NCBI GenBank assembly: GCA_002378665.1
Contig: DFSO01000072.1
Span: forward strand, 15,894 to 22,124
Direction of reading: 5' to 3'
Length of the DNA stretch: 6,231 bases
Origin: Loktanella sp. UBA3435
Lineage (GTDB): Bacteria > Pseudomonadota > Alphaproteobacteria > Rhodobacterales > Rhodobacteraceae
Shown here: positions 5,657 to 6,231 of the stretch, one piece after another
How positions within the stretch are numbered: position 1 is the first letter of the stretch
How the letters are laid out: the number at the start of each line of letters is the position of its first letter
Program-made: the position numbers and the translations under genes
The notes under the pieces: model-generated
Database searches by the model: none
What the model was told of the DNA's origin: nothing
The model's input: the letters and a program-made list of their open reading frames with translations, nothing else

Positions 5657-6184
5657 TTAACCCTTCATACGCGCAGCAACAGCCGCAGTGATTGTTTTTG
5701 CATCAGCAGTACCACCAAATACCGCAACCAATTCCTTGGCTGTGTCTTTGGCCACTTCTGTGACGCTCTTGACCGCACCGTCGCGAATGTCGGCAATAGC
5801 CTTTTCGCTCTCGGCAGCTTTGGCCGCGATCTTTTTGTCAGCTTTCTTCAGCTCGGCATCAAGCTCGGACTGAATGTCAGCTTTCGCTTCAGCAACAATC
5901 GCAGAAGCTTGAGCGCGCGCATCTGTCAATGCCTGCTGGTAAGCAGCCTCCGCTTCAACGGCCTTATGCTTCAGCTCTTCGGCTGCGGCGATATCATTCG
6001 TAATTGTGCCAGACCGTTCCACAAGAACCGCGCCAATGCGTGGAAGTGCGATGCGCGACAGCACAAAGTAAATCACCACTAGGGTGACGATGAGCCAGAA
6101 AATCTGGTTCGGAAAGGTCGAGAAGTCCAGCTGCGGCATACCCGCAGAAGCTTCCGCCCCGTGTTCGACAGTCTCTGTTGCCAT
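5657..6184 (-). CDS. atpF2: F0F1 ATP synthase F0 subunit b'
   Basis: This is the second peripheral-stalk subunit, which pairs with subunit b as a heterodimer in alphaproteobacteria, cyanobacteria and chloroplasts. The 175-residue product has the b' hallmark GMPQLDFSTFPNQIFWL at 15-31 leading into a membrane segment at about 27-43. LPRIGAVLVERSGTI follows at 47-61, and then a long charged helix rich in Ala, Lys and Glu that forms a coiled coil with subunit b. The order b' then b on this strand matches the alphaproteobacterial F0 operon atpI-atpB-atpE-atpF'-atpF, so atpE should lie just beyond position 6231. The ATG at 6184 follows a G-rich stretch (GGGGG, 5 bases away), and the reading frame has no better start downstream of the hallmark. 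The gene is also called atpG or atpX in some annotations. Confidence 0.93.
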   Translation of the reverse strand: MATETVEHGAEASAGMPQLDFSTFPNQIFWLIVTLVVIYFVLSRIALPRIGAVLVERSGTITNDIAAAEELKHKAVEAEAAYQQALTDARAQASAIVAEAKADIQSELDAELKKADKKIAAKAAESEKAIADIRDGAVKSVTEVAKDTAKELVAVFGGTADAKTITAAVAARMKG

Positions 6185-6231
6185 GGTGGCCCCCGGTTAC
6201 CTTTGGTTTTACCGACCTGCGCGCCGCGTTA
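6185..6231 (-). other. Leader of subunit b' gene; possible atpE stop codon at the window edge
   Basis: The final three bases read TAA on the minus strand (6231-6229). Because atpE normally precedes the b' gene on this strand, this may be its stop codon, leaving a 44-base spacer. No atpE coding sequence is visible, so this rests on position alone. The spacer holds the G-rich ribosome-site region but no obvious promoter. Confidence 0.3.

Noticed and set aside
5564..6082. A 172-codon plus-strand reading frame.
   Set aside because: It is antisense to the two clear ATP synthase genes and spans their junction, with no family features.
1..6231. Mobile elements, CRISPR arrays, tRNA or rRNA genes, or a novel defence or biosynthetic system.
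   Set aside because: No transposase, integrase, regular repeat-spacer pattern, tRNA cloverleaf or clustered accessory genes could be seen. The genes are mostly housekeeping or widespread families.

Overview
The window reads as a chromosomal segment of an alphaproteobacterium, most likely a marine roseobacter-type Rhodobacteraceae. The grounds are a paired F0 ATP synthase b'/b operon in the alphaproteobacterial order, a short AraC-plus-methyltransferase Ada, a large Hint-domain protein of a type common in roseobacters, and a FadR-type regulator that resembles roseobacter proteins I remember. No database was searched, so the genus is open. All but one of the genes look intact, and nothing points to a phage, transposon, CRISPR array or integrated element.

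Left part (1-2234): on the minus strand, nth (endonuclease III) runs into a PfkB-family adenosine kinase that leaves the window at position 1. The two overlap by four bases (ATGA). Divergent from nth, across 62 bp, is ada on the plus strand. Base-excision repair and direct reversal of alkylation damage are therefore placed back to back.

Middle (2235-3877, plus strand): a lipoprotein with a glycine-zipper segment and an OmpA-like peptidoglycan-binding domain ends in a strong hairpin terminator (3024-3052). After it comes a GntR/FadR-family regulator with an operator-like palindrome just upstream, which suggests autoregulation.

Right part (3878-6231, minus strand): a Hint-domain gene runs toward the regulator, and the two stop codons touch with no base between them. 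This gene is broken by an apparent one-base deletion at about 4367-4368. The upstream reading frame stops shortly after the first Hint motif, and the remaining Hint domain continues in another frame. It is the most notable observation in the window, and it is either a recent pseudogene or a sequence error. Upstream of it are a repeat-containing spacer, an operon terminator (5039-5067), and atpF and atpF2 (F0 subunits b and b'), which form the end of the F0 operon.

I found no convincing new multi-gene system. The items worth a second look are the Hint frameshift, the candidate operator of the GntR regulator, the abutting convergent stops, and the repeats in front of the Hint gene.
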